Shown: positions 11,885 to 22,998, numbered from the stretch's first letter. The stretch is 64,000 nucleotides of DNA from Enterobacter huaxiensis (GCF_003594935.2 NZ_CP043342.1:1922001-1986000); one strand, 5' to 3'. The notes: a model not told the origin generated them from the sequence alone. Translations and numbers: made by a program.

Positions 11885-12496
11885 GTGATAGGCAGACTCA
11901 GAGGCATCATCATTGAAAAACAACCCCCGTTAGTGCTGCTGGAAGTGGGTGGCGTGGGCTATGAAGTCCATATGCCGATGACCTGCTTCTACGAGCTGCC
12001 TGACGCGGGCAAAGAGGCAACTGTCTTTACCCAGTTTGTGGTGCGTGAAGATGCCCAGCTGCTTTACGGCTTTAACAACAAGCAGGAGCGTACCCTGTTC
12101 CGCGAGCTGATTAAAACCAACGGCGTGGGGCCAAAGCTGGCGCTTGCTATCCTCTCTGGTATGTCTGCACCGCAGTTTGTGAATGCGGTTGAGCGCGAAG
12201 ATCCCGCGGCGCTGATTAAGCTTCCGGGCATTGGTAAGAAAACCGCCGAGCGTCTGATTGTCGAAATGAAAGACCGCTTCAAAGGCCTGCATGGCGACCT
12301 CTTTACGCCTGCAACCGATCTGGTGCTAACCTCTCCTGGTGCGCCAGCAGCGGATGACGCCGAGCAGGAAGCGGTTGCTGCACTTGTGGCGCTGGGCTAT
12401 AAACCTCAGGAGGCCAGCCGTATGGTGAGCAAAGTTGCTAAACCGGATGCCAGCAGTGAAACCCTGATTCGTGAAGCGCTGCGCGCTGCATTGTGA
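11885..12496 (+). CDS. ruvA: Holliday junction branch-migration protein RuvA
   Basis: Start is GTG at 11885 with GCAGGAG seven bases before it, giving 203 residues beginning [12 protein letters not shown] as in E. coli. The frame is open upstream, but that stretch runs through the hairpin and LexA box. RuvA tetramers hold the Holliday junction for RuvB. Domains: N-terminal OB fold (1-64), two helix-hairpin-helix motifs ([16 protein letters not shown] and [16 protein letters not shown]), acidic linker, and C-terminal RuvB-contact domain ([20 protein letters not shown]). ruvB follows after 8 bases. SOS-induced through the upstream LexA box. Confidence 0.97.
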   Translation: MIGRLRGIIIEKQPPLVLLEVGGVGYEVHMPMTCFYELPDAGKEATVFTQFVVREDAQLLYGFNNKQERTLFRELIKTNGVGPKLALAILSGMSAPQFVNAVEREDPAALIKLPGIGKKTAERLIVEMKDRFKGLHGDLFTPATDLVLTSPGAPAADDAEQEAVAALVALGYKPQEASRMVSKVAKPDASSETLIREALRAAL

Positions 12497-12501
12497 GGTA
12501 A

Positions 12502-13515
<1,014 letters not shown>

Positions 13516-13518
13516 AAA

Positions 13519-13597
13519 ATGCCGGGTGGCGGCTACGCCTTACCCGGCCTGCGGAACGGTTTTGTAGGCCCGGTAAGCGAAGCGCCGCCGGGCAAAA
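13519..13597. repeat. BIME: two inverted REP sequences
   Basis: ATGCCGGGTGGCGGCTACG / CCTTACCCGGCCT forms one REP. GTAGGCCCGGTAAGCG / AAGCGCCGCCGGGCA forms a second in opposite orientation, separated by about 12 bases. The pair fills the convergent ruvB/znuB gap and may stabilise or end transcripts. It belongs to the same family as the REP at 4373. Confidence 0.8.
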
Positions 13598-13599
13598 TA

Positions 13600-14385
13600 T
13601 CAAACCGCGGCTTTCTTCATCATACTGAAAATAAACAGCACCGCCGCGCACAGCACCACCGACGGTCCCGCTGGCGTGTCGTAAAACGCCGAGAAGGTTA
13701 ACCCGCCCGTTACCGCAATCATTCCGATAACCACTGCCACACCCGCCATCTGCTCCGGCGTACGGGCAAAGCGTCGCGCCGTTGCCGCAGGAATGATCAG
13801 CAAAGAGGTGATAATCAGCGCCCCGACAAACTTCATCGCCACGCCGATGGTTAACGCCGTCACCAGCATCAGCAGCAGCTTCACGCGCTGAAGCTTCACT
13901 CCGTCGACAAACGCCAGATCCGGGCTGACGGTCATCGCCAGCAAATTCCGCCATTGCCACAGCAAAATACCCAGCACCAACACGACCCCGATGGCGATAG
14001 AGATCAGATCCTCCGGCGTAACGGCGAGAAGATCGCCAAACAGGTAGGCCATCAGGTCAACGCGGATGTTCGACATCAGGCTCACCACCACCAGACCCAG
14101 CGACAATGCGCTGTGCGCCATAATGCCAAGCAGCGTATCAATGGCAAGGTGAGGGCGTTTTTCCAGCCAGACCAGACCGGCGGCAAGCAGCAGCGTCACG
14201 ACGATAACGGCGTAAAACGGATTCACATCCAGCAGCAGGCCAAAGGCAACGCCCAGCAGAGAGGCGTGAGCAAGGGTATCGCCGAAATAGGACATTCTGC
14301 GCCATACCACAAACGAGCCAAGCGGGCCCGCGGCGCAGGCAAGCATAATCCCGGCCAGCCAGCCGGGCAGTAACAGTTCAATCAT
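13600..14385 (-). CDS. znuB: Zinc ABC transporter permease ZnuB
   Basis: 261 residues, with eight or so hydrophobic segments (for example [20 protein letters not shown] and [20 protein letters not shown]), of the ABC-3 permease family. It forms the inner-membrane channel of high-affinity zinc uptake with ZnuC (ATPase) and ZnuA (binding protein). Its start overlaps the znuC stop by four bases, so both subunits are coupled. Zur control is expected from the palindrome in the znuC/znuA gap. Confidence 0.97.
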   Translation of the reverse strand: MIELLLPGWLAGIMLACAAGPLGSFVVWRRMSYFGDTLAHASLLGVAFGLLLDVNPFYAVIVVTLLLAAGLVWLEKRPHLAIDTLLGIMAHSALSLGLVVVSLMSNIRVDLMAYLFGDLLAVTPEDLISIAIGVVLVLGILLWQWRNLLAMTVSPDLAFVDGVKLQRVKLLLMLVTALTIGVAMKFVGALIITSLLIIPAATARRFARTPEQMAGVAVVIGMIAVTGGLTFSAFYDTPAGPSVVLCAAVLFIFSMMKKAAV

Positions 14386-15137
14386 GAGTGTCCATTTCCC
14401 CGGCGCAGGACAATTCGTCCCTGTAAATCATGGCGGTGATTGTGATTATGGCGATAAATGCCAAGCTGCTCTGCGCCCCGGTGGCCAAACATGGAGATAA
14501 ATTCAGGGTGCATCGACACCACTTCCGGCGTTCCGGAACAGCAGATGTGGTGGTTCAGGCACAGCACTTCATCGGTTTTCGCCATGACCAGATGCAGGTC
14601 GTGGGAGACCATAAGCACGGCACAGTCGAGCTCGCGGCGGAGCTGATCGATCAGGTCATACAGCGCAACCTGACCGTTGACGTCCACACCCTGCGTGGGT
14701 TCATCCAGTACCAGCAGCTGTGGGCTACTGAGCAGCGCGCGGGCAAGCAGCACTCGCTGGGTTTCGCCCCCGGAGAGTTTTTGCAGGGGAGCGTCAACGA
14801 GGTGGCCCGCCTGCACGCGCTTCAGCGCAGGGAGGATGTCCGCTTTATGCGTGCCGGGACGCAACCGCAGAAAGCGGCTAACCGTCAGCGGCAGCGTGGC
14901 GTCCAGGTGTAATTTCTGCGGCACATAGCCAATACGCAGCTTGTCTTCGCGTTTGATCACTCCTTTATCAGGTGCTACCAGGCCGAGCACCACGCGCACC
15001 AAGGTAGATTTGCCGGCACCATTAGGGCCAAGCAGCGTCAGAATCTTACCGGGCTTCAGATCCAGCGAAACATCAGAAAGGACGCGGCGCTGGCCAAAGG
15101 AGACCGAAATATTTTCGAGAGAAACCAAAGTCGTCAT
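14382..15137 (-). CDS. znuC: Zinc ABC transporter ATP-binding protein ZnuC
   Basis: 251 residues. Walker [14 protein letters not shown] near residue 37, signature [14 protein letters not shown] near 120, Walker [13 protein letters not shown] near 145, and the switch His in [11 protein letters not shown]. The His-rich tail ([10 protein letters not shown]) near the C-terminus is typical of ZnuC and probably senses or binds zinc. It is divergent from znuA; both promoters share the Zur site. Confidence 0.97.
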   Translation of the reverse strand: MTTLVSLENISVSFGQRRVLSDVSLDLKPGKILTLLGPNGAGKSTLVRVVLGLVAPDKGVIKREDKLRIGYVPQKLHLDATLPLTVSRFLRLRPGTHKADILPALKRVQAGHLVDAPLQKLSGGETQRVLLARALLSSPQLLVLDEPTQGVDVNGQVALYDLIDQLRRELDCAVLMVSHDLHLVMAKTDEVLCLNHHICCSGTPEVVSMHPEFISMFGHRGAEQLGIYRHNHNHRHDLQGRIVLRRGNGHS

Positions 15138-15163
15138 ATCAATTTAAGCTTGCAGAAGTCATC

Positions 15164-15184
15164 GAATGTTATAATATCACATTC
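15164..15184. promoter_or_regulatory. Zur operator in the znuC/znuA intergenic region
   Basis: A 21-bp near-palindrome with arms GAATGT (15164-15169) and ACATTC (15179-15184) around an AT-rich centre (TATAATATC). It matches the form of the E. coli znu Zur box as I recall it and lies between the divergent starts at 15137 and 15215. Confidence 0.85.
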
Positions 15185-15214
15185 CACTCATTCATTACGA
15201 TGATTAGTCGCATT

Positions 15215-16159
15215 ATGTTACATAAAAATACGCTTCTTTTCGCAGCATTATCCGCTGCCCTTTGGGGTTCGACAGCACAAGATGTTAACGCCGCCGTTGT
15301 CGCTTCGCTAAAACCGATTGGATTCATTGCTTCTGCCATCGCAGACGGGGTGACTGATACCCAGGTATTGCTCCCTGATGGTGCATCCGAGCATGATTAT
15401 TCATTGCGTCCTTCGGATGTAAAACGCTTACAAAACGCAGACTTAGTGGTTTGGATTGGCCCAGAGATGGAAGCCTTCATGCAAAAGTCAGCTAAGCAGA
15501 TCCCGGCAGAAAAACAGGTCACGATTGCCGAACTGTCGGGCGTAAAACCCTTGCTCATGAAAGGGTCTGATGATGACGGTGACGAAGAGGGTCATCATCA
15601 TGCAGAGGACGAAAAAGGTGATGCACATCACCATCATGGCGAGTACAACATGCACCTCTGGCTCTCCCCAGAGATAGCGCGGCTGTCAGCGGTTGCAATC
15701 CATGACAAATTAGTGGAACTTATGCCGCAAAGTCGAGTCCAACTCGACGCCAACCTGAAAGCGTTTGAAGCTCAATTAGCGGCAACCGACAAGCAGGTGG
15801 GTACCGAGCTCGCACCGCTAAAAGGAAAAGGGTATTTCGTTTTTCATGACGCCTATGGCTATTACGAAAAACACTACGGCCTGACCCCGCTGGGGCACTT
15901 TACCGTCAACCCTGAAATCCAGCCTGGTGCGCAGCGTTTACATGAAATCAGAACACAGCTGGTTGAGCAAAAAGCGACATGCGTTTTTGCTGAGCCACAG
16001 TTCAGGCCAGCGGTCGTAGAAGCCGTGGCCAGGGGAACGTCCGTGCGCATGGGAACCCTTGACCCGCTTGGTACGAACATCCAGTTGAGCAAAGCGAGCT
16101 ATTCGCAGTTTCTCAGTCAACTGGCGAATCAGTATGCGAGCTGCCTGAAAGGAGATTAA
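15215..16159 (+). CDS. znuA: Periplasmic zinc-binding protein ZnuA
   Basis: The ATG at 15215 starts [18 protein letters not shown], a signal peptide cleaved around [13 protein letters not shown]; total 314 residues. An in-frame ATG 15 bases earlier is less likely. It delivers Zn2+ to ZnuBC. Ligand positions are SEHDYSLRP (His), the acidic and His-rich mobile loop ([16 protein letters not shown] then [10 protein letters not shown], about residues 118-147), the His in MHLWLSP and the His in [17 protein letters not shown] provides the C-terminal cysteine. mepM follows after 15 bases. Zur-regulated. Confidence 0.97.
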   Translation: MLHKNTLLFAALSAALWGSTAQDVNAAVVASLKPIGFIASAIADGVTDTQVLLPDGASEHDYSLRPSDVKRLQNADLVVWIGPEMEAFMQKSAKQIPAEKQVTIAELSGVKPLLMKGSDDDGDEEGHHHAEDEKGDAHHHHGEYNMHLWLSPEIARLSAVAIHDKLVELMPQSRVQLDANLKAFEAQLAATDKQVGTELAPLKGKGYFVFHDAYGYYEKHYGLTPLGHFTVNPEIQPGAQRLHEIRTQLVEQKATCVFAEPQFRPAVVEAVARGTSVRMGTLDPLGTNIQLSKASYSQFLSQLANQYASCLKGD

Positions 16160-16174
16160 CGAGGAAGTGAATAC

Positions 16175-17494
16175 GTGCAACAGATAGCCCGCTCTGTCGC
16201 CCTGGCATTTAACAATCTGCCTCGACCCCATCGCGTTATGCTGGGGTCGCTTACAGTTCTCACCTTAGCGGTCGCCGTTTGGCGGCCCTATGTTTACCAC
16301 CCGAGTTCTGCCCCTATCATCAAAACCATCGAGCTTGAGAAAAGCGAGATTCGTTCGCTGCTGCCCGAGGCCAGTGAACCTATCGACCAGGCCGCGCAGG
16401 AAGATGAAGCCATCCCTCAGGATGAGCTGGATGACAAAATTCAGAATGAAGCGGGGATCCATGAATATGTCGTCTCCACTGGCGATACGCTGAGCAGCGT
16501 TCTTAACCAGTACGGCATTGATATGGGAAATATCAGCCAGCTTGCAGCCTCGGACAAAGAGCTGCGTAACCTGAAAATTGGTCAACAGCTCTCCTGGACC
16601 TTGACCGCTGACGGTGATTTACAGCGCCTGACGTGGGAGATGTCCCGTCGCGAAACCCGCACCTACGATCGCACTGCTAACGGTTTTAAGATGACCAGCG
16701 AAATGCAGCAGGGCGACTGGGTGAACAGCGTGATGAACGGTACCGTTGGCGCAAGCTTTGTATCCAGCGCGCGTGACGCGGGCCTGACCAGCGCTGAAAT
16801 CAGCTCGGTTATCAAGGCCATGCAGTGGCAGATGGATTTCCGTAAGTTGAAAAAAGGCGATGAATTCTCCGTGCTGATGTCCCGCGAAATGCTGGACGGA
16901 AAACGTGAGCAAAGCCAGCTGGTCGGCGTACGCCTGCGTTCCGACGGCAAAGATTATTACGCCATTCGTGCGGAAGACGGCAAGTTCTATGACCGCAGCG
17001 GTACAGGGCTTGCGAAAGGCTTCCTGCGCTTCCCAACGGCGAAACAGTTCCGCGTCTCCTCCAACTTCAACCCGCGCCGTCTGAACCCGGTGACCGGGCG
17101 CGTAGCGCCGCACCGTGGCGTTGACTTCGCTATGCCGCAGGGCACGCCTGTGCTGTCGGTCGGGGATGGTGAAGTGGTCATGGCAAAACGCAGCGGTGCT
17201 GCAGGGTATTACGTTGCCATTCGTCATGGTCGCACTTACACCACCCGCTATATGCACCTGCGTAAGCTGCTGGTTAAACCGGGTCAGAAAGTGAAACGCG
17301 GTGACCGCATTGCGCTTTCCGGTAATACCGGGCGCTCAACGGGTCCACACCTGCACTATGAAGTGTGGATCAACCAGCAGGCGGTGAATCCGCTGACGGC
17401 GAAGCTTCCGCGCACCGAGGGGCTGACCGGTAAAGATCGTACTGATTACCTGGCACAGGTCAAAGAAGTGATGCCGCAGTTACGCTTCGACTAA
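16175..17494 (+). CDS. mepM: Murein DD-endopeptidase MepM
   Basis: GTG start at 16175 with GAGGAAGTG upstream gives 439 residues, almost identical in layout to E. coli MepM (YebA). It cuts D-Ala-mDAP crosslinks so that new peptidoglycan can be inserted. Order of parts: one membrane anchor (VMLGSLTVLTLAVAVW, about 22-37), LysM-like domain (HEYVVSTGDTLSSVLNQYG, near 95), OapA-like region, and C-terminal M23 peptidase with HRGVDFAMPQGTPV and HLHYEVWINQQ, containing the zinc ligands. Only 15 bases separate it from znuA, suggesting some read-through from the Zur promoter into a zinc enzyme. A strong terminator follows. Confidence 0.97.
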   Translation: MQQIARSVALAFNNLPRPHRVMLGSLTVLTLAVAVWRPYVYHPSSAPIIKTIELEKSEIRSLLPEASEPIDQAAQEDEAIPQDELDDKIQNEAGIHEYVVSTGDTLSSVLNQYGIDMGNISQLAASDKELRNLKIGQQLSWTLTADGDLQRLTWEMSRRETRTYDRTANGFKMTSEMQQGDWVNSVMNGTVGASFVSSARDAGLTSAEISSVIKAMQWQMDFRKLKKGDEFSVLMSREMLDGKREQSQLVGVRLRSDGKDYYAIRAEDGKFYDRSGTGLAKGFLRFPTAKQFRVSSNFNPRRLNPVTGRVAPHRGVDFAMPQGTPVLSVGDGEVVMAKRSGAAGYYVAIRHGRTYTTRYMHLRKLLVKPGQKVKRGDRIALSGNTGRSTGPHLHYEVWINQQAVNPLTAKLPRTEGLTGKDRTDYLAQVKEVMPQLRFD

Positions 17495-17513
17495 GCCATC
17501 ACGTTTTATTAAA

Positions 17514-17543
17514 AAGCCGGCGCCCTTTTGCGCCGGCTTTTTC
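17514..17543 (+). terminator. Rho-independent terminator after mepM
   Basis: 8-bp arms GCCGGCGC / GCGCCGGC (17516-17523 and 17530-17537) followed by a T-run. Confidence 0.92.
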
Positions 17544-17614
17544 TTTTGTGTGCGAGCGGCTGCATCGCTACACTATCTGAATAAATTTTTGCGTCACCAG
17601 ACCCTGGAACCCGC

Positions 17615-18586
17615 ATGGAAACCAAAAAAAACAATATTGAATACATTCCTGAGTTTGAAAAATCTTTCCGCCACCCGCGTAACTGGGGCGCCTGGCTTGG
17701 CGTTTACGCGTTTGCAGGGATTGCGATGTTGCCCGCCACCGTGCGCGATCCGGTACTGGGCAAAATCGGCCGCCTCGCCGGGCGTCTGGGTAAAAGTGCG
17801 CGCCGTCGTGCGCAGATTAACCTCTATTACTGCTTCCCCGAAAAAAGCGACGCCGAGCGTGAGGCGATCATTGATGCCATGTATACCACTGCGCCTCAGG
17901 CGATGGCGATGATGGCCGAGCTGGCGCTAAAAGGTCCGGAGAAAATCGTCAAGCGCGTTGACTGGAAAGGGCTGGAAATCATTGAAGAAATGCGTCGCAA
18001 TGATGAGAAGGTGATTTTCCTGGTGCCTCACGGCTGGGGTGTGGATATTCCGGCGATGCTCATGGCTTCTCAGGGACAGAAAATGGCAGCGATGTTCCAT
18101 AACCAGGGTAACAAGATCTATGATTTTGTCTGGAACACCGTGCGCCGTCGTTTTGGCGGACGCCTGCATGCGCGTAACGACGGCATCAAACCGTTTATCC
18201 AATCGGTACGTCAGGGGTACTGGGGATATTATTTGCCGGATCAGGATCATGGCCCGGAGCACAGTGAATTCGTCGATTTCTTTGCCACCTACAAAGCCAC
18301 GCTGCCTGCGATTGGTCGCCTGATGAAGGTTTGCCGTGCTCGCGTGATCCCGCTGTTTCCGGCCTACGATGGCAAAACGCATCGCCTGAGCATCGAGGTG
18401 CGTCCGCCGATGGATGATTTGCTGACTGCAGACGACAACACCATCGCCCGTCGTATGAATGAAGAGGTGGAACTGCTGGTGGGGCCGCATACCGAACAGT
18501 ACACGTGGATACTGAAGCTGCTGAAAACGCGTAAACCGGGTGAAACAGAGCCGTACAAGCGTAAAGAGCTTTTCCCGAGGAAATAA
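17615..18586 (+). CDS. lpxM: Lipid A myristoyltransferase LpxM
   Basis: 323 residues, the E. coli LpxM (MsbB) length. It adds the secondary myristate that completes hexa-acylated lipid A at the inner face of the inner membrane. The LABLAT-family motif HX4D is HGWGVD near residue 139, and YYLPDQDHGPEHSEFVDFF supplies the second conserved block. An N-terminal hydrophobic stretch near residues 28-45 anchors it. It is flanked by mepM upstream and converges on pykA. Confidence 0.97.
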   Translation: METKKNNIEYIPEFEKSFRHPRNWGAWLGVYAFAGIAMLPATVRDPVLGKIGRLAGRLGKSARRRAQINLYYCFPEKSDAEREAIIDAMYTTAPQAMAMMAELALKGPEKIVKRVDWKGLEIIEEMRRNDEKVIFLVPHGWGVDIPAMLMASQGQKMAAMFHNQGNKIYDFVWNTVRRRFGGRLHARNDGIKPFIQSVRQGYWGYYLPDQDHGPEHSEFVDFFATYKATLPAIGRLMKVCRARVIPLFPAYDGKTHRLSIEVRPPMDDLLTADDNTIARRMNEEVELLVGPHTEQYTWILKLLKTRKPGETEPYKRKELFPRK

Positions 18587-18591
18587 TAAAT

Positions 18592-18620
18592 TCCCCTCTC
18601 CCCTTAGGGAAGAGGGGATC
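18592..18620. terminator. Hairpin between lpxM and pykA
   Basis: 8-bp arms TCCCCTCT / AGAGGGGA in a convergent gap. T-rich sequence follows only on the minus strand, so pykA is the more likely user. Confidence 0.6.
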
Positions 18621-18625
18621 GGATC

Positions 18626-20068
18626 TTACTCTACGGTCAGTACGCGGGTGGTATTGGTTGAGCCGATGGTGCTCATCACATCACCCTGCGTCACGATGAC
18701 AATATCACCGGACACCAGATAGCCTTTGTCGCGCAGCAGGTTCACCGCATCGTGCGCTGCGGCAACGCCGTCGCTGGTGCTGTCGAAGTAAACCGGCGTC
18801 ACGCCGCGATACAGCGCCGTCAGGTTCAGCGTACGCTCGTGGCGAGACATCGCGAAAATTGGCAGGCCGGAGCTGATACGCGAGGTCATCAGCGCGGTAC
18901 GACCGGATTCGGTCATGGTGATGATCGCGGTAACGCCCTTCAGGTGGTTGGCGGCGTACATCGCAGACATCGCGATCGCTTCTTCCACGTTATCGAACTG
19001 AATATCCAGACGGTGTTTAGACACGTTGATGCTTGGGATCTTCTCAGCGCCCAGGCAAACGCGCGCCATTGCCGCGACGGTTTCGGCAGGGTACTGGCCC
19101 GCAGCCGTTTCAGCTGACAGCATAACCGCATCGGTACCATCCAGTACGGCGTTCGCCACGTCCATCACTTCTGCACGGGTTGGCATTGGGTTAGTGATCA
19201 TCGACTCCATCATCTGGGTCGCAGTGATCACCGAACGGTTCAGCTGGCGCGCGCGGCGAATCAGTGCCTTCTGGATGCCGACCAGTTCCGGGTCGCCAAT
19301 TTCCACGCCCAGGTCACCGCGGGCAACCATCACCACGTCAGAGGCCAGAATCACGTCGTCCATGGCGTCCTGGTCGCACACGGCTTCAGCACGCTCCACT
19401 TTTGCGACGATCTTCGCATCGCAGCCGGCATCGCGTGCCAGGCGGCGAGCATAGTTCAGATCTTCGCCGCAGCGCGGGAAGGAGACGGCCAGATAGTCCA
19501 CGCCAATTTGCGCCGCGGTCACGATGTCCGCTTTGTCTTTTTCGGTCAGCGCTTCTGCAGAGAGGCCACCGCCGAGCTTGTTGATACCTTTATTGTTGGA
19601 GAGCGGGCCGCCGACGGTCACTTCGGTGAACACCTTCATCCCCTGAACTTCCAGCACTTTCAGCTGAACGCGACCGTCGTCGAGCAGCAGGATATCGCCT
19701 GGCACTACGTCCGCAGGCAGGCCTTTATAGTCGATCCCGACTTTCTCTTTATCGCCTTCGCCTTTGCTCAGGTTGGCGTCGAGCAGGAATTTATCACCGA
19801 TATTGAGGAAAACTTTTCCCTCTTTGAAGGTCGAAACACGGATTTTTGGACCCTGGAGATCCCCGAGGATGGCAACATGGCGGCCCAGTTTAGCCGCGAT
19901 CTCACGTACCTTGTCTGCACGTAGTTTATGGTCTTCTGGTGTACCGTGAGAGAAGTTCATACGCACCACGTTGGCGCCTGCGGCGATAATCTTTTCAAGA
20001 TTATTATCGCGATCGGTTGCCGGGCCTAAGGTGGTTACGATCTTGGTTCTGCGAAGCCTTCTGGACAT
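18626..20068 (-). CDS. pykA: Pyruvate kinase II
   Basis: Start at 20068 ([20 protein letters not shown]) gives 480 residues, as in E. coli PykA; an upstream in-frame ATG would add eight unrelated residues. It catalyses phosphoenolpyruvate + ADP to pyruvate + ATP and is the AMP-activated isozyme. Visible features are NFSHG near residue 35, the active-site block GDLGVEI, and [20 protein letters not shown] with the catalytic Lys/Thr region upstream (KVERAEAV). It neighbours hexR; in many proteobacteria HexR controls pyk genes. Confidence 0.97.
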   Translation of the reverse strand: MSRRLRRTKIVTTLGPATDRDNNLEKIIAAGANVVRMNFSHGTPEDHKLRADKVREIAAKLGRHVAILGDLQGPKIRVSTFKEGKVFLNIGDKFLLDANLSKGEGDKEKVGIDYKGLPADVVPGDILLLDDGRVQLKVLEVQGMKVFTEVTVGGPLSNNKGINKLGGGLSAEALTEKDKADIVTAAQIGVDYLAVSFPRCGEDLNYARRLARDAGCDAKIVAKVERAEAVCDQDAMDDVILASDVVMVARGDLGVEIGDPELVGIQKALIRRARQLNRSVITATQMMESMITNPMPTRAEVMDVANAVLDGTDAVMLSAETAAGQYPAETVAAMARVCLGAEKIPSINVSKHRLDIQFDNVEEAIAMSAMYAANHLKGVTAIITMTESGRTALMTSRISSGLPIFAMSRHERTLNLTALYRGVTPVYFDSTSDGVAAAHDAVNLLRDKGYLVSGDIVIVTQGDVMSTIGSTNTTRVLTVE

Positions 20069-20183
20069 GTAATACTCCGTTGACTGAAACAACTTTGGTG
20101 TTGCGTGAACAATGAATCGGCCGTCTTCTGCTACAAGGCAGCAGGGAGGGGACCGAATGCCGTAAATCGTTACAACTTAGTTA

Positions 20184-21053
20184 TTAGGGAACATCGCTCT
20201 TTATAAGCAATTCTTTATCAAAACGCGATTCCTTCAGCGCTTCCTTGACCCGCTTCAAGTTATCCCTGAATTTTGCACCCCGACGCAGGGTAAAGCCGGT
20301 CGCCAGCACGTCAATCACCGTGAGCTGCGCCAGACGCGACACCATGGGCATATACATGTCGGTGTCTTCCGGCACGTCGAGCGTGATGGCGAGGGTCGCC
20401 TCTCGCGCCAGCGGCGTACCTGCCGTGGTCAGGGCGATCACCATGGCATCATTTTCACGCGCCAGCTGCGCCAGTTCAACCTGGCTTTTCGTGCGCCCGG
20501 TGTGCGAGATCAGGACCACCACATCATCTTCACTGCAGTTCATACAGCTCATGCGTTGCAGCACGATGTCATCGGAATAGATAACGGGAACGTTAAAGCG
20601 GAAAAATTTGTTCATGGCATCATGCGCAACGGCGGCGGAGGAGCCAAGGCCAAAGAAGGCGATTCGTTTGGCCTGCGTCAGCAAATCCACGGCGCGATTC
20701 ACCGAACTCATATCCAGAGACTGGCGGACATGGTCGAGGGTCGCCATGGCGGACTCAAATATTTTCGCCGTGTAGGCATCAACGCTGTCGTCTTCATCGA
20801 CATTGCGATTAACATAGGGCGTGCCGTTTGCCAGACTTTGGGCAAGATGCAGTTTAAAATCAGGGAAGCCGCGCGTTTCAAGGCTTCTGCAGAACCGATT
20901 AACCGTCGGTTCGCTGACGCCCGATTCCTGAGCCAGAGCGGCGATGCTTGAATGAATCGCCTGAGCGGGAGAGGCGAGAATAACTTCAGCCACTTTTCGC
21001 TCGGATTTGCTAAGGTGTTCCAGTTGAAACTGGATTTTTTCCAGCATGTTCAT
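20184..21053 (-). CDS. hexR: HexR transcriptional regulator (RpiR family)
   Basis: Start MNMLEKIQFQLEHLSKSERK at 21053 gives 289 residues, the E. coli length; the frame extends six codons upstream. The N-terminal RpiR-type helix-turn-helix (1-77; SGVSEPTVNRFCRSLETRGF) binds DNA. The C-terminal SIS domain (IAFFGLGSSAAVAHDAMNKFF, about 130-260) binds 2-keto-3-deoxy-6-phosphogluconate, the intermediate made by Edd and cleaved by Eda. It diverges from zwf, whose promoter carries a HexR-type palindrome. Confidence 0.96.
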   Translation of the reverse strand: MNMLEKIQFQLEHLSKSERKVAEVILASPAQAIHSSIAALAQESGVSEPTVNRFCRSLETRGFPDFKLHLAQSLANGTPYVNRNVDEDDSVDAYTAKIFESAMATLDHVRQSLDMSSVNRAVDLLTQAKRIAFFGLGSSAAVAHDAMNKFFRFNVPVIYSDDIVLQRMSCMNCSEDDVVVLISHTGRTKSQVELAQLARENDAMVIALTTAGTPLAREATLAITLDVPEDTDMYMPMVSRLAQLTVIDVLATGFTLRRGAKFRDNLKRVKEALKESRFDKELLIKSDVP

Positions 21054-21410
21054 TGTTAACAAGGCGCTCATGGGGGAAGAAACGATTTCATTTATAGATG
21101 AAATCTTGATTCGATTTAGCCGATATTACCCCTGTGTTTTCCTAAAGGGTAACAGTCGACATGAAAAGCTGTTGTTTTTTTTCATTACTTGATCGATGTC
21201 GGGTTTTACAGTGGCCCAACAGAACAAAGAATCAGCGGTTTTTACGTCATTGCTGATGCGCACAGGCTTGAAGCCTGAAAAACCGCGGTATCGCACGCGA
21301 CGTTAAGCGCTAATGGTTTCAGGAATGACGTAAAAGCAGTACAGTGCATTGTAATAAAATTACAACGATACCTGGCAGAAGCACCAGGTGATCCAACTGA
21401 GGAGAATGAC
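21054..21410. other. hexR-zwf intergenic region with nested inverted repeats
   Basis: 357 bases without a gene. It holds a HexR operator near zwf and several inverted repeats: GCGGTTTTT (21235-21243) with AAAAACCGC (21278-21286), CAGGCTT-G-AAGCCTG (21263-21277) inside that, and TTTTACGTCATT (21240-21251) with AATGACGTAAAA (21324-21335). The first and third pairings share bases 21240-21243 and exclude each other. A weak terminator-like AACAG/CTGTT stem with eight Ts lies near 21150-21180. Confidence 0.7.
21350..21364. promoter_or_regulatory. HexR operator upstream of zwf
   Basis: TGTAATAAAATTACA is a near-perfect palindrome fitting the HexR consensus TGTARTWWWAYTACA known from comparative work. 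It ends 46 bases before the zwf start. Confidence 0.85.
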
Positions 21411-22886
21411 ATGGCGGTAACGCAAACAGCCCAGGCATGTGACCTGGTCATTTTCGGCGCGAAAGGCGATCTTGCACGCCGTAAATTGCTGCCTTCCCTG
21501 TATCAACTGGAGAAAGCGGGCCAGCTTCATCCGGATACCCGTATCCTGGGTGTAGGGCGCGCCGACTGGGACAAGGACGCGTATACAAAAGTCGTGCGCG
21601 AGGCGCTCGAAACTTTCATGAAAGAGAAAATTGATGAAAGTTTGTGGGACACGCTGAGCGGACGCCTGGATTTCTGCAACCTGGACGTGAACGACGTGAG
21701 TGCGTTCTCCCGTTTGGGCGAGATGCTGGATCAAAAAAACCGCGTCACTATTAACTATTTCGCGATGCCGCCAAGCACCTTCGGCGCCATCTGTAAAGGG
21801 CTTGGCGAAGCGAAGCTGAATGCCAAACCCGCACGCGTGGTCATGGAGAAACCGTTGGGCACCTCGCTTGCGACCTCACGTGAAATCAATGACCAGGTGG
21901 GCGAGTACTTCGAAGAGTGCCAGGTTTACCGTATCGACCACTATCTCGGTAAAGAGACGGTGCTGAACCTGCTGGCGCTGCGCTTTGCTAACTCCCTGTT
22001 CGTGAACAACTGGGATAACCGCACCATCGATCACGTAGAAATCACCGTGGCCGAAGAGGTGGGTATTGAGGGTCGCTGGGGTTACTTTGACCAGGCCGGC
22101 CAGATGCGCGACATGATCCAGAACCACCTGCTGCAAATTCTGTGCATGATTGCGATGTCACCACCGTCAGACCTGACGGCGGACAGCATTCGTGACGCAA
22201 AAGTGAAGGTATTGAAATCACTGCGTCGTATCGACCGTTCTAACGTGCGTGAGAAGACCGTTCGCGGCCAGTACACCGCCGGGTTTGCTCAGGGTAAAAA
22301 AGTCCCTGGCTACCTGGAAGAAGAGGGCGCGAACAAGGCCAGCAACACCGAGACCTTTGTGGCGATCCGTGTTGATATCGACGACTGGCGCTGGGCGGGC
22401 GTTCCGTTCTACCTGCGCACCGGCAAACGTCTGCCAGCAAAATGCTCCGAAGTGGTTGTCTACTTCAAAAACCCAGAGCTGAACCTGTTCAAAGAGTCAT
22501 GGCAGGAGCTGCCGCAGAACAAGCTGACCATTCGTCTGCAGCCGGACGAGGGCGTGGATATCCAGATCCTGAACAAAGTGCCGGGGCTGGATCACAAGCA
22601 CAACCTGCAAACCACTAAGCTGGATCTGAGCTACTCCGAAACCTTCAACGAAACGCACCTGGCGGATGCTTACGAGCGTCTGCTGCTGGAAACCATGCGC
22701 GGTATCCAGGCGCTGTTCGTCCGCCGCGACGAAGTGGAAGAGGCGTGGAAATGGGTCGACTCCATCACCGAGGCCTGGGCAGCCGATCAGGATGCGCCTA
22801 AACCGTATCAGGCAGGCACCTGGGGACCTGTCGCCTCCGTGGCGATGATCACCCGCGACGGTCGCTCCTGGAACGAGTTCGAGTAG
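21411..22886 (+). CDS. zwf: Glucose-6-phosphate 1-dehydrogenase
   Basis: 491 residues, as in E. coli Zwf. It oxidises glucose-6-phosphate to 6-phosphogluconolactone with NADP+, feeding the pentose phosphate and Entner-Doudoroff routes. The nucleotide site is [16 protein letters not shown] at residues 15-30, and the substrate/active-site block is [10 protein letters not shown] near 177. An AGGAG site precedes the ATG. A HexR palindrome lies just upstream; SoxS/MarA/Rob control known in E. coli cannot be judged from sequence alone here. Confidence 0.98.
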   Translation: MAVTQTAQACDLVIFGAKGDLARRKLLPSLYQLEKAGQLHPDTRILGVGRADWDKDAYTKVVREALETFMKEKIDESLWDTLSGRLDFCNLDVNDVSAFSRLGEMLDQKNRVTINYFAMPPSTFGAICKGLGEAKLNAKPARVVMEKPLGTSLATSREINDQVGEYFEECQVYRIDHYLGKETVLNLLALRFANSLFVNNWDNRTIDHVEITVAEEVGIEGRWGYFDQAGQMRDMIQNHLLQILCMIAMSPPSDLTADSIRDAKVKVLKSLRRIDRSNVREKTVRGQYTAGFAQGKKVPGYLEEEGANKASNTETFVAIRVDIDDWRWAGVPFYLRTGKRLPAKCSEVVVYFKNPELNLFKESWQELPQNKLTIRLQPDEGVDIQILNKVPGLDHKHNLQTTKLDLSYSETFNETHLADAYERLLLETMRGIQALFVRRDEVEEAWKWVDSITEAWAADQDAPKPYQAGTWGPVASVAMITRDGRSWNEFE

Positions 22887-22911
22887 GGCATTCCTCTAGC
22901 CCGAAGGTGTT

Positions 22912-22927
22912 ATTTTACCGGTAACAT
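22912..22927. promoter_or_regulatory. GntR operator upstream of edd
   Basis: ATTTTACCGGTAACAT matches the GntR palindrome ATGTTACCGGTAACAT at 15 of 16 positions. It lies between zwf and edd, 192 bases before edd, consistent with gluconate induction of edd-eda. Confidence 0.8.
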
Positions 22928-22963
22928 GATCTAACTCAGTAAGTGACACTTTTTTAATCTTTT

Positions 22964-22998
22964 AAGCTCCGCGTGGATTCACCCGCGGAGCTTTTTTT
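22964..22998 (+). terminator. Rho-independent terminator downstream of zwf
   Basis: 10-bp arms AAGCTCCGCG / CGCGGAGCTT followed by a T-run. It lies between the GntR operator and edd, so transcripts starting at the operator would meet it before edd. Confidence 0.85.
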
